Assembly (NCBI GenBank): GCA_013697395.1
Contig: JACCWY010000080.1
Location: 1 to 6,031 of the forward strand
DNA: 6,031 nucleotides
Origin: Chloroflexota bacterium
GTDB lineage: Bacteria > Chloroflexota > Limnocylindria > QHBO01
Direction: 5' to 3'
Shown here in pieces: positions 1 through 6,031 of this stretch (its first letter is position 1; every line of letters begins with the position of its first letter). A program made the translations under genes and the position numbers. The notes under the pieces were generated by a model that ran no database searches, had not been told where the DNA came from, and worked only from the letters and a program-made list of their open reading frames with translations.

Positions 1-1350
1 CCGCTGTACAGCGAGACGCGCGCGATGGCCATCGTCGCCAACGGCGAGATCTACAACTTTCCGGTACTGCGTGGTGATCTGACCGGTCGCCACACCTTCA
101 CGACGACGAGCGACAACGAGGCGATCCTGCACCTCTTCGAAGAACGCGGCGTGGACACGCCGGCGGCGTTGGCAGGTATGTTCGCGTTCGCCATCTGCGA
201 CGACGACCACCTGTTCCTCGCGCGCGACCCCATCGGCATCAAGCCGCTGTATTACGGTCGTGGGGTCGATTCAGCTGGAATGCCGGTCATGGCCTTCGCC
301 TCGGAGATGAAGCCGCTCGCCGATTGGGTCGACGAGCTCCAGGAATTCCCGGCCGGCAACTACTTCGACAGCCGTGTGGGTTTCGTCCCGTACTACCGGG
401 TACCGACCGCGCCTCCTGTGGATCGTACGGTGGAGGACCACGTGGCTCTGGTGCGACGGGGCCTGGAGGATGCTGTCGCGTCTCACATGATGAGCGATGT
501 CCCCGTGGGCGCGTTCCTCTCCGGGGGACTGGACTCGAGCGTCATCGCCGCGATCGCCAGGAAGCACGTCGACGAGCTCCATACCTTCTCGGTCGGCCTG
601 GCGGGGTCCCGCGACATCGAGGCCGCGAGACGAGTGGCTGCACACATCGGGTCGATCCATCACGAGTATCTGATGACCCCGGCCGAGGTGGTGGAGAAGC
701 TGCCTGAGATCATCCACGCTCTCGAATCGTTCGACCTGGACCTCGTGCGGAGCGCAATCCCCACGTACTTCTGTTCGCGTCTGGCCGCCGAGCACGTGAA
801 GGTGATCCTCACCGGCGAGGGAGCCGACGAGCTGTTCGCCGGGTACGCCTATCACGGGAAATCGACCGACGCCGCCACGCTCCATCAGGAGCTGTGTCGC
901 TCCGTGTCGACGTTGCACAACATCAACCTCCAGCGCGTCGACCGCCTCACGATGCTCCATAGCATCGAGGGACGCGTGCCGTTCCTGGACACTGGCTTCA
1001 TCGCGCTCGCCCTCACCGTGCCAACCGAGTTGAAGCTCAGGCTGATGCCCGATGGACGCCGCGTCGAAAAATGGGTGCTGCGCATGGCCTGCGAGGACCT
1101 CCTGCCTGCCGACATCGTATGGCGGACCAAGGAGCAGTTCGACGAGGGCAGCGGGACCCTCGACCTCCTCGCCAGGGCGCTGGGACCACTCCTCGGGGAG
1201 ATCGACCTCGACGCCTACCGCGCCGCAACGAACGAGGCGGTGCGTTCAGTCGAAGAGGCGCTGTACCACCGAATCCTGTGTGACGGCTATCTGCGGCCCG
1301 ACATGATCCTGCGCAATGTCGCTCGCTGGACCGAGGACCGACAGCTCTGA
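1..1350 (+). CDS. asnB: Asparagine synthetase (glutamine-hydrolysing), 5' partial
   Basis: This cytoplasmic enzyme makes asparagine from aspartate, ATP and glutamine-derived ammonia. The frame is open from the first base, and the eight codons before the first ATG (at 25) continue the conserved strand leading into NGEIYN. The gene therefore begins outside the window, with roughly 60 residues missing, including the catalytic N-terminal Cys of the class II glutaminase. Counting from the first codon, 449 residues are visible. The glutaminase half shows NGEIYN (14-19), TSDNE (36-40) and RDPIGIKPLYYG (75-86). The synthetase half shows the PP-loop SGGLDSS (174-180), GEGADE (272-277), GRVPFLD (324-330) and a KEQFDEGSG segment (377-385). 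These match E. coli AsnB in order and spacing, although the C-terminal part is shorter. All visible key motifs are intact. It is convergent with fhs, one base away. A role in modifying a peptide or natural product is possible for this superfamily, but the close match to AsnB favours ordinary asparagine synthesis. Confidence 0.93.
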   Translation, partial: PLYSETRAMAIVANGEIYNFPVLRGDLTGRHTFTTTSDNEAILHLFEERGVDTPAALAGMFAFAICDDDHLFLARDPIGIKPLYYGRGVDSAGMPVMAFASEMKPLADWVDELQEFPAGNYFDSRVGFVPYYRVPTAPPVDRTVEDHVALVRRGLEDAVASHMMSDVPVGAFLSGGLDSSVIAAIARKHVDELHTFSVGLAGSRDIEAARRVAAHIGSIHHEYLMTPAEVVEKLPEIIHALESFDLDLVRSAIPTYFCSRLAAEHVKVILTGEGADELFAGYAYHGKSTDAATLHQELCRSVSTLHNINLQRVDRLTMLHSIEGRVPFLDTGFIALALTVPTELKLRLMPDGRRVEKWVLRMACEDLLPADIVWRTKEQFDEGSGTLDLLARALGPLLGEIDLDAYRAATNEAVRSVEEALYHRILCDGYLRPDMILRNVARWTEDRQL

Positions 1351-1351
1351 G

Positions 1352-3058
1352 CTAGAACAGACCGACGATGTTGCCGTTGGCGTCGATGTCGATGTTCTCC
1401 CCGCCCGGCATCGACGGCAATCCCGGCATCGTCCGAATGTCGCCGAGCAGTGGCGTGATGAAGCCGGCGCCGGCCGACAGCGCGACATCCCTGATGGGCA
1501 CCCGAAAGTTCGTCGGGCGGCCCCTGAGTGCCGGATTGTGGCTAAGCGAGGCCTGCGTCTTCGCCATGCACACCGGTAGATGCCCGTAACCCAGGTCCTC
1601 GTACCGGCGGAGGGCCCTGGCCGCGGCCGGCGCCACATCCACTCCATCCGCGCCGTACATGCACATGGCGATCGTCTCGATCTTGGCCAGGAGCGGCGCA
1701 TCATCCGGGTACAGGAGTGTGAAGTCGGGCGCGCCGATCTGGGCGGCCTCCCACACCGCCTCAGCGAGTGCCGCCGCTCCGCCGCCGCCATCGGTGAAAT
1801 GGGTCGCGATGACCGCGTCCCGGGCGCCTGCGGCGAGCGCAGCCTCCCGGACGGCCTCGATCTCGGCCGGCGTGTCTCTCGGGAAGACGTTGATCGCCAC
1901 GACCGCCGGGACGTTGAAGGCCAGGACGTTCTCGATCTGCTTGGCGAGGTTGGCCGCCCCGCCCCGGACGGCCTCGACGTTTTCGGTGGCGAAGGCCGGA
2001 TCGAGCGGCTTGCCCGCGACGATCCGGCCGACGCCACCATGCATCTTGAGGGCGCGGACCGTCGCCACGACGACGGCCGCGTCGGGCCGCAGCCCCGAGG
2101 CACGGCACTTGATGTCGAAGAACTTCTCGGCGCCCATGTCCGCCCCGAATCCGGCCTCCGTGCAGACGATCTCATTGGTGGCCAGGGCGATCCGGTCCGC
2201 GAGCACGGAGTTATTGCCGTGGGCGATGTTGCCGAACGGTCCGCAGTGGACGAACGCGGGACCACCCTCGAGGGTCTGGAGGAGGTTCGGCTTGATGGCA
2301 TCGGTCAGGAGGGCGGTCATCGCCCCGGCCACCCGGAGGTCGTCGGCGGTCACGGGCGTCCCGTCGGTCCGCAAGGCGAGGACCATCCGGCCCAGGCGGG
2401 CACGCAGGTCGTGGATGTCGCTCGTCAGCGCGAGGGCTGCCATCACCTCGGAGGCGACGGTGATCTGCCACTCCGTCTCGCGGGGGATGCCATTCTCGCG
2501 CCCGCCGAGGCCAATGATCGTCCGCCGGATCGCCCGGTCGCTGATGTCGACGACGCGTGGCCAGAGGATCGAATGCGGGTCGATGCCGAGCGGGTTGTTG
2601 TGGTGGAGGCTGTTGTCCAGGAATGCCGCCGCGAGGTTGTGCGCCGCGCCGATGGCGTGGACGTCGCCGGTCAGGTGCAGGTTAAAGTCCTCCATCGGGA
2701 TGACCTGGCTGTAGCCGCCCCCGGCTGCGCCGCCCTTGACCCCGAAGACCGGCCCGAGCGACGGCTGACGGATGCACACTGCCGCCTTCCGGCCGATCCG
2801 ATTCAAACCCTGCGCCAGCCCGACGGTCGTGGTCGACTTCCCCTCGCCGAGGGGCGTCGGCGTGATGGCGGTGACAACGACGTATTTGCCACGAGCGTTC
2901 TCGGCTTCGAGCCTGCGGATGCCATCGAGTGTCACCTTCGCCTTCATGCGCCCGTATGGCTCGACCTCGTCGTCGCGAAGTCCCAGGTCTCGCGCGACGT
3001 CTGTGATGGGGCGCGGCGTAACGGATCTGGCGATCTCCAGATCGGATGGGAGACTCAT
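1352..3058 (-). CDS. fhs: Formate-tetrahydrofolate ligase (10-formyl-THF synthetase)
   Basis: This enzyme joins formate to tetrahydrofolate at the cost of ATP to give 10-formyl-THF. The reaction is reversible and can yield ATP plus formate when methyl groups are being oxidised. The 568-residue product is complete and of normal family length. It carries the P-loop TPLGEGKS (68-75), the first family signature GVKGGAAGGGY (106-116), the second signature VATVRALKMHGG (331-342), the GYGHLPVCMAKTQ segment (490-502) and the typical C-terminus MPGLPSMPGGENIDID...NIVGLF. No key motif is missing. The ATG is supported by a GAGGAG four bases upstream and by normal alignment of the N-terminus with the family. 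It lies downstream of metF on the same strand, so it is probably the last gene of the activator-metF-fhs operon. No folD, which would connect it to MetF, is in the window. The direction of flux cannot be read from the sequence. Confidence 0.97.
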   Translation of the reverse strand: MSLPSDLEIARSVTPRPITDVARDLGLRDDEVEPYGRMKAKVTLDGIRRLEAENARGKYVVVTAITPTPLGEGKSTTTVGLAQGLNRIGRKAAVCIRQPSLGPVFGVKGGAAGGGYSQVIPMEDFNLHLTGDVHAIGAAHNLAAAFLDNSLHHNNPLGIDPHSILWPRVVDISDRAIRRTIIGLGGRENGIPRETEWQITVASEVMAALALTSDIHDLRARLGRMVLALRTDGTPVTADDLRVAGAMTALLTDAIKPNLLQTLEGGPAFVHCGPFGNIAHGNNSVLADRIALATNEIVCTEAGFGADMGAEKFFDIKCRASGLRPDAAVVVATVRALKMHGGVGRIVAGKPLDPAFATENVEAVRGGAANLAKQIENVLAFNVPAVVAINVFPRDTPAEIEAVREAALAAGARDAVIATHFTDGGGGAAALAEAVWEAAQIGAPDFTLLYPDDAPLLAKIETIAMCMYGADGVDVAPAAARALRRYEDLGYGHLPVCMAKTQASLSHNPALRGRPTNFRVPIRDVALSAGAGFITPLLGDIRTMPGLPSMPGGENIDIDANGNIVGLF

Positions 3059-3062
3059 CGCA

Positions 3063-3068
3063 CTCCTC
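3063..3068 (-). promoter_or_regulatory. Shine-Dalgarno sequence of fhs
   Basis: On the minus strand this reads GAGGAG, complementary to the 16S rRNA 3' end, with four bases before the fhs ATG. The spacing is slightly short but workable. It is the clearest ribosome binding site in the window and fixes the fhs start. It also means that fhs can be translated independently of metF. Confidence 0.7.
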
Positions 3069-3092
3069 GGCTAACGATGGGACGCAGCCGTG

Positions 3093-3108
3093 CCGTCCGG
3101 GCGGACGG
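3093..3108. repeat. Small inverted repeat in the metF-fhs gap
   Basis: CCGTCC and GGACGG flank a four-base loop, giving a perfect 6-bp all-but-one G/C stem within the 76-base gap between the metF stop and the fhs start. There is no following T-run on the minus strand, so it is not a typical intrinsic terminator. It might stabilise or attenuate the transcript between the two genes, but in DNA this GC-rich a short palindrome can arise by chance. Nothing else is seen in the gap apart from the fhs ribosome binding site. Confidence 0.3.
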
Positions 3109-3134
3109 GGCAGGCGCCGCGCGGTCGAGCGGCC

Positions 3135-4073
3135 TCATGGCCGAGAATCTCTCGGAGATCTACCCTCATCGCCGCGCAGTCGGCCGGCACCCGATCGCGT
3201 CGGGCGGTCTGCAGTGATGGCCGTGAGATAGCGCAGCCGCCAGGCCTCCGTCGCCTCGACCACGTTGAAGGTGTAGAGGTGCAGACCCGTGATCCCGGCC
3301 GCAGGGTCGGCGATCTGAGGAGCCAGGGCGTCGAGCAGCCCATCCGGTCGGTAGAAGCCGCCGGAACGAAGGAGTCGCGCAACGAACCGGAGGTTCTTGG
3401 TCAGGAAGCGGTGGGTATCCGCAACGCCGATCCGCGCGCTGAGCGCCAGGAGCCGATGTGGCTCTGTGGCGCCGGGGATCCCGATGTGGGCCGGCAGCGA
3501 GACCCCCTCGGCGCGTCGTGCTGCAAGCCAGGACACGATCGCGCCCGGCTGGAAGCAGAGCTGCGTGGTCATGTAGCTCGCATATGCGGCCTTTTCGTGC
3601 AGCGCCTGGAGCAGCAGGCCATCCGCGATGAAGGGGTGTCCCTGGGGATAGCACGGGATGCCGATCTCTGGCAGGGGAGGGTCGATCTCGGCGATGGCGC
3701 GCAGGAGCGACAGCCCATCGGGGAACGCGCCGCACTCCTTGGCGTCGCCGCCGACGACGAACGCCCGCGTGACCCTTGCTTCTCCGAGCCGGGCGACGAT
3801 GTCGCTGAGGTGGGCGCGATCGCGGATCATCCTCGCCGACAAGTGCGGCACCGCGCGGAAGCCGGCTGCCTCGAGCCGCTCAGCCAGCGCGACCGTAGAT
3901 TCGATCTCTTTCACCGGGGAAGCGGTAACTGAGACCCGGGCGCCGGGGGGCAGGAAGGCGGCATGGTCCATCGCGTCCTTGAGCGGGATGAGCTCGAACG
4001 TCGGCGTGCACAGCAAGCCGGCAAGCGCCTCGCGTGCGGACGTGAACATCCCGGACCGGCGGCGAAAGAGCAT
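3135..4073 (-). CDS. metF: Methylenetetrahydrofolate reductase family protein
   Basis: The MetF family are TIM-barrel flavoproteins that interconvert 5,10-methylene-THF and 5-methyl-THF. The 312-residue product has the family's landmarks in order. FELIPLK (26-32) has its Glu27 at the place of catalytic Glu28 of E. coli MetF, and PHLSAR (76-81) follows. VVGGD (106-110) has Asp110 matching the flavin/folate-contacting Asp120. GIPCYPQGHP (138-147) corresponds to the AYPEGHP-like strand, and TTQLCF (169-174) has Gln171 matching Gln183. These equivalences are by eye. The core ends near residue 286 and is followed by a basic, probably disordered tail rich in Arg, Gly, Ser and Pro. The ATG lies 3 nt after the stop of the corrinoid activator gene, which suggests translational coupling. 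No strong Shine-Dalgarno is seen, and Met9 is an alternative start. The neighbours suggest it handles methyl-THF made by or for a corrinoid methyltransferase rather than serving only methionine synthesis. No MetV-like partner is present in the window. Confidence 0.88.
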   Translation of the reverse strand: MLFRRRSGMFTSAREALAGLLCTPTFELIPLKDAMDHAAFLPPGARVSVTASPVKEIESTVALAERLEAAGFRAVPHLSARMIRDRAHLSDIVARLGEARVTRAFVVGGDAKECGAFPDGLSLLRAIAEIDPPLPEIGIPCYPQGHPFIADGLLLQALHEKAAYASYMTTQLCFQPGAIVSWLAARRAEGVSLPAHIGIPGATEPHRLLALSARIGVADTHRFLTKNLRFVARLLRSGGFYRPDGLLDALAPQIADPAAGITGLHLYTFNVVEATEAWRLRYLTAITADRPTRSGAGRLRGDEGRSPRDSRP

Positions 4074-4079
4074 CGGTCA
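4071..4079 (-). other. Stop-start junction coupling activator and metF
   Basis: On the minus strand the junction reads TGACCGATG: the activator stop codon, three bases, then the metF start. There is no room for an independent promoter, and no strong ribosome binding site precedes the ATG. Ribosomes ending the activator gene probably re-initiate on metF, which would tie the two proteins' synthesis together. Confidence 0.6.
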
Positions 4080-6031
4080 GGCGTCCGAGTCCGCGTGCGA
4101 CGTCACGGTCGCCGGTCGCCGGCGTCGTTTCGGTCGTTCACCGGCGCGTCTGCCGGCCGGACGGATCGGCAGTTCGGTCATCTTGGAAAGATGCGGGTAC
4201 GCCGCGTTGCGGTGAGGGAACGCCATCGCATCCACGAAGTGCTGCTGGAAGCGCTGCTCGACGGCGGTTTCGATCTTTTCGACCGTGCGGACGACGCCCT
4301 CGATCTCGCGGCGGGCGGCATGCGACAACAGCGCGATGAGCGCACCGGTACCGGCGGCGTTCCCGGCGGACCTGACGTGCGCGAGGTCGCAGTCCGGGAT
4401 GAGCCCGAGGACCATGGCGTGGAACGGGTCGATCTGGCTCCCGAACGCTCCGGCGAGCCTGATCTCATCGATCGTCTCGATCCCGAGGTGGTCCATGAGC
4501 AGCCGTGCGCCCGCATACAGCGCCGCCTTTGCGAGCTGGATGGCTCGGACATCGTTCTGGGTCACGACGATGCGCGGCCGGCCGGCAGCCGAGCCGTCGT
4601 GGAGGAGGTATGAGAAGGTCCGGCCGTCGGCGATGACGCGCGGCGTGCGGGCGGCCAGTGACCCGTCGATGATCCCGTCAGGCGTGATGACGCCTGCGAG
4701 GAAGAGCTCCGCGACGACCTCGACGATCCCGGAGCCGCAGATCCCGGACACGCCGATCTCGCGGCTGGCCTCCGCGGATCCGGGGTCATCCGACCAGATG
4801 GCCGACCCAATCACCCTGAACCGGGGCTCAAGCGTCTGGCGGTCGATCCGGACGCGCTCGATAGCACCGGGCGCGGCACGCTGTCCGCCGCTGATCTGCG
4901 CCCCTTCGAAGGCAGGACCGGTCGGGCTCGATGCGGCGAGCAGGCGATCGCGGTTTCCGAGGACGATCTCCGCGTTCGTGCCGACGTCCACGACGAGGCT
5001 GACGACTTCGCTCGCGTGCGGCGTCTCGGCGAGGATGACGCCCGCCGTGTCGGCGCCGACGTGTCCGGCGATGCATGGCAGCACATAGACGCGGGCGCCT
5101 GGATGGGCCTTCAGCTCGAGCTCATCAGCGCGGACGCGGACCGAACGATCGGTGGCGAGCGCGAACGGCGCGGATCCGAGCGGAACGGGGTCGATCCCCA
5201 GCACGAGGTGATGCATGATCGGGTTGCCGACGATCGCCAGCTCGAGGATGTCGTCGCGCTTGATCCCAGCCTTCGCGACGAGCCTGGCCAGCAGGCCGTT
5301 GAGCGCCTCGCGCACAGTCGCGGTCATCTCGGCCGTCCCCTCGGGATGCATCATCGCGTACGAGACGCGGCTCATCAGGTCCTCGCCGAACCTGATCTGC
5401 GGATTCATCACCCCGTTCGACGCCAGGACCGCGCCGTCGGACAGGTCTGCCAGATGGCCGGCGATCGTCGTCGAGCCGATATCGATCGCGACGCCGTATG
5501 CCTTCTCGTGCAGACCCGGCCAGACGGCGCTGATCGTCCGGCCGTCATGGACCGCTACGGTGACCGCCCAGCTCCCGACCTCCAGGGCGGGCTGGAGAGC
5601 GCGGATGACATGGAGGTCCGTCTCGAGGTCGGTCAATCCCCACTCTGCTTCGAGCGCTTCGTGGAGGCGCACGAGGTCGCCGGACGGCGAGGCAAGCTCC
5701 GGAGGAGCGACCTGGACGTAGTGGAGCCGGACGACGGGGTCGACGTGGAAGTCGCGCATGTCGAGGCCCTTGCGAACGACCTGGCGGTAGACCTGGCTCT
5801 CCGGCGGGACGTCGATGACCGCATCGCCACGGAGGTGCGCGACGCACGAGAGGCGGCGGCCGAGCTCGAAGCCACGACGGTCGCGGTACTCCACCTCGGC
5901 GGTCGCCAGCGGGGAAAGGTGTTCAGGGCGAGACTCGATCCCATGCTTGGCGAAGCTGCCGACGCTCTGCTGGACCTGGCAACGGCCGCAGATCCCGCGC
6001 CCGCCGCAGACCGAGTCGATGTCGACGCCAA
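4077..6031 (-). CDS. RACo-like ATP-dependent corrinoid activation protein (2Fe-2S + ASKHA/DUF4445), 5' partial
   Basis: RACo-type proteins use ATP to drive an electron uphill onto a corrinoid protein, returning inactive Co(II) to Co(I). The frame is open to the window edge and 650 residues are visible. The start is probably some 25-35 codons beyond, judging from the usual length before the cluster. Counting from the first full codon at the right edge, the N-terminal ferredoxin domain has Cys8, Cys14, Cys17 and Cys62 (C-x5-C-x2-C...C), a plant-type 2Fe-2S pattern. A linker with DVPPESQ follows, then the ASKHA ATPase domain. That domain has phosphate-1 motif DIGST (183-187), phosphate-2 motif DVGTNAE (348-354), CGSG (431-434) and adenosine motif LAGAFG (525-530). 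The family's usual end, here AMAFPH...PHLS (601-615), is followed by an unusual Arg-rich tail of 35 residues. It heads the visible operon with metF and fhs. The single N-terminal 2Fe-2S domain resembles RACo rather than RamA, which has C-terminal 4Fe-4S clusters. The partner corrinoid protein is not visible. Confidence 0.9.
   Translation of the reverse strand, partial: GVDIDSVCGGRGICGRCQVQQSVGSFAKHGIESRPEHLSPLATAEVEYRDRRGFELGRRLSCVAHLRGDAVIDVPPESQVYRQVVRKGLDMRDFHVDPVVRLHYVQVAPPELASPSGDLVRLHEALEAEWGLTDLETDLHVIRALQPALEVGSWAVTVAVHDGRTISAVWPGLHEKAYGVAIDIGSTTIAGHLADLSDGAVLASNGVMNPQIRFGEDLMSRVSYAMMHPEGTAEMTATVREALNGLLARLVAKAGIKRDDILELAIVGNPIMHHLVLGIDPVPLGSAPFALATDRSVRVRADELELKAHPGARVYVLPCIAGHVGADTAGVILAETPHASEVVSLVVDVGTNAEIVLGNRDRLLAASSPTGPAFEGAQISGGQRAAPGAIERVRIDRQTLEPRFRVIGSAIWSDDPGSAEASREIGVSGICGSGIVEVVAELFLAGVITPDGIIDGSLAARTPRVIADGRTFSYLLHDGSAAGRPRIVVTQNDVRAIQLAKAALYAGARLLMDHLGIETIDEIRLAGAFGSQIDPFHAMVLGLIPDCDLAHVRSAGNAAGTGALIALLSHAARREIEGVVRTVEKIETAVEQRFQQHFVDAMAFPHRNAAYPHLSKMTELPIRPAGRRAGERPKRRRRPATVTSHADSDA

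Noticed and set aside
25..27. ATG as the start of asnB
   Set aside because: Codons upstream of it already match the AsnB strand leading to NGEIYN, and the glutaminase domain would lose its catalytic N-terminus, so the gene starts outside the window.
1343..1353. AGCTC-T-GAGCT palindrome at the asnB/fhs junction as a bidirectional terminator
   Set aside because: With a realistic three-base loop the stem is only 4 bp, and there is no T-run on either side, so it is too weak to call.
1246..2301. A 351-codon minus-strand frame overlapping fhs and the end of asnB
   Set aside because: It is an out-of-frame reading of fhs, rich in Arg, Ser and Pro with no domain signature, and it overlaps two well-supported genes.
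1659..2714. A second long plus-strand frame inside fhs
   Set aside because: It is another antisense shadow of fhs, with a Ser/Arg/Ala-rich translation and no motif or ribosome binding site support.
1580..3217. A 545-codon open frame on the plus strand, antisense to fhs
   Set aside because: It lies opposite the clearly real fhs gene, has low-complexity Arg/Gly/Asp-rich translation with no recognisable domain, and is expected from GC-rich codon third positions.
3090..3932. A 280-codon plus-strand frame opposite metF
   Set aside because: It is antisense to a gene with clear MetF motifs, and its translation resembles no family I recognise.
5892..5894. GTG as the start of the corrinoid activator
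   Set aside because: The frame stays open upstream to the window edge and encodes three of the four 2Fe-2S cysteines (C-x5-C-x2-C), so the true start lies beyond 6031.
5633..6031. A minus-strand Ser/Ala/Arg-rich frame at the right edge
   Set aside because: It is out of frame with the activator, whose ferredoxin cysteine pattern occupies the same DNA.

Overview
The window is a gene-dense, GC-rich piece of bacterial chromosome with four protein genes and almost no non-coding DNA. Codon third positions are strongly G/C, which leaves many long open frames antisense to the real genes. The base composition, the Chloroflexota/Actinobacteriota-like flavour of the proteins and the gene content suggest a high-GC environmental bacterium, possibly Chloroflexota. 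The sequence alone does not settle this, and Alphaproteobacteria also carry similar methyl-transfer clusters.

Layout. On the plus strand, positions 1-1350 hold most of a glutamine-hydrolysing asparagine synthetase (AsnB) whose first ~60 codons lie before the window. Everything from 1352 to the right end is on the minus strand and reads as one operon, transcribed from right to left. First comes a RACo-type ATP-dependent reductive activator of corrinoid proteins (4077 to beyond 6031, N-terminus cut by the window). Next is a methylenetetrahydrofolate reductase, MetF (3135-4073), starting 3 nt after the activator's stop. Last is a complete formate-tetrahydrofolate ligase, Fhs (1352-3058), after a 76-nt gap with its own Shine-Dalgarno sequence and a small inverted repeat. 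AsnB and Fhs converge with a single base between their stop codons.

How the genes work together. The three minus-strand genes join corrinoid methyl transfer to folate one-carbon metabolism. The activator would return accidentally oxidised Co(II) corrinoid to Co(I). A corrinoid methyltransferase system, not in this window and presumably upstream beyond 6031, would pass methyl groups to tetrahydrofolate. MetF would interconvert methyl-THF and methylene-THF, and Fhs would interconvert formyl-THF and formate with ATP. The set fits either oxidation of methyl groups taken from methylated amines or ethers, or the methyl branch of the Wood-Ljungdahl pathway. The window contains no methyltransferase, corrinoid protein, FolD or CO dehydrogenase to choose between them. 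AsnB has no evident link to this pathway. No tRNA, rRNA, mobile element, CRISPR array or convincing terminator was found.
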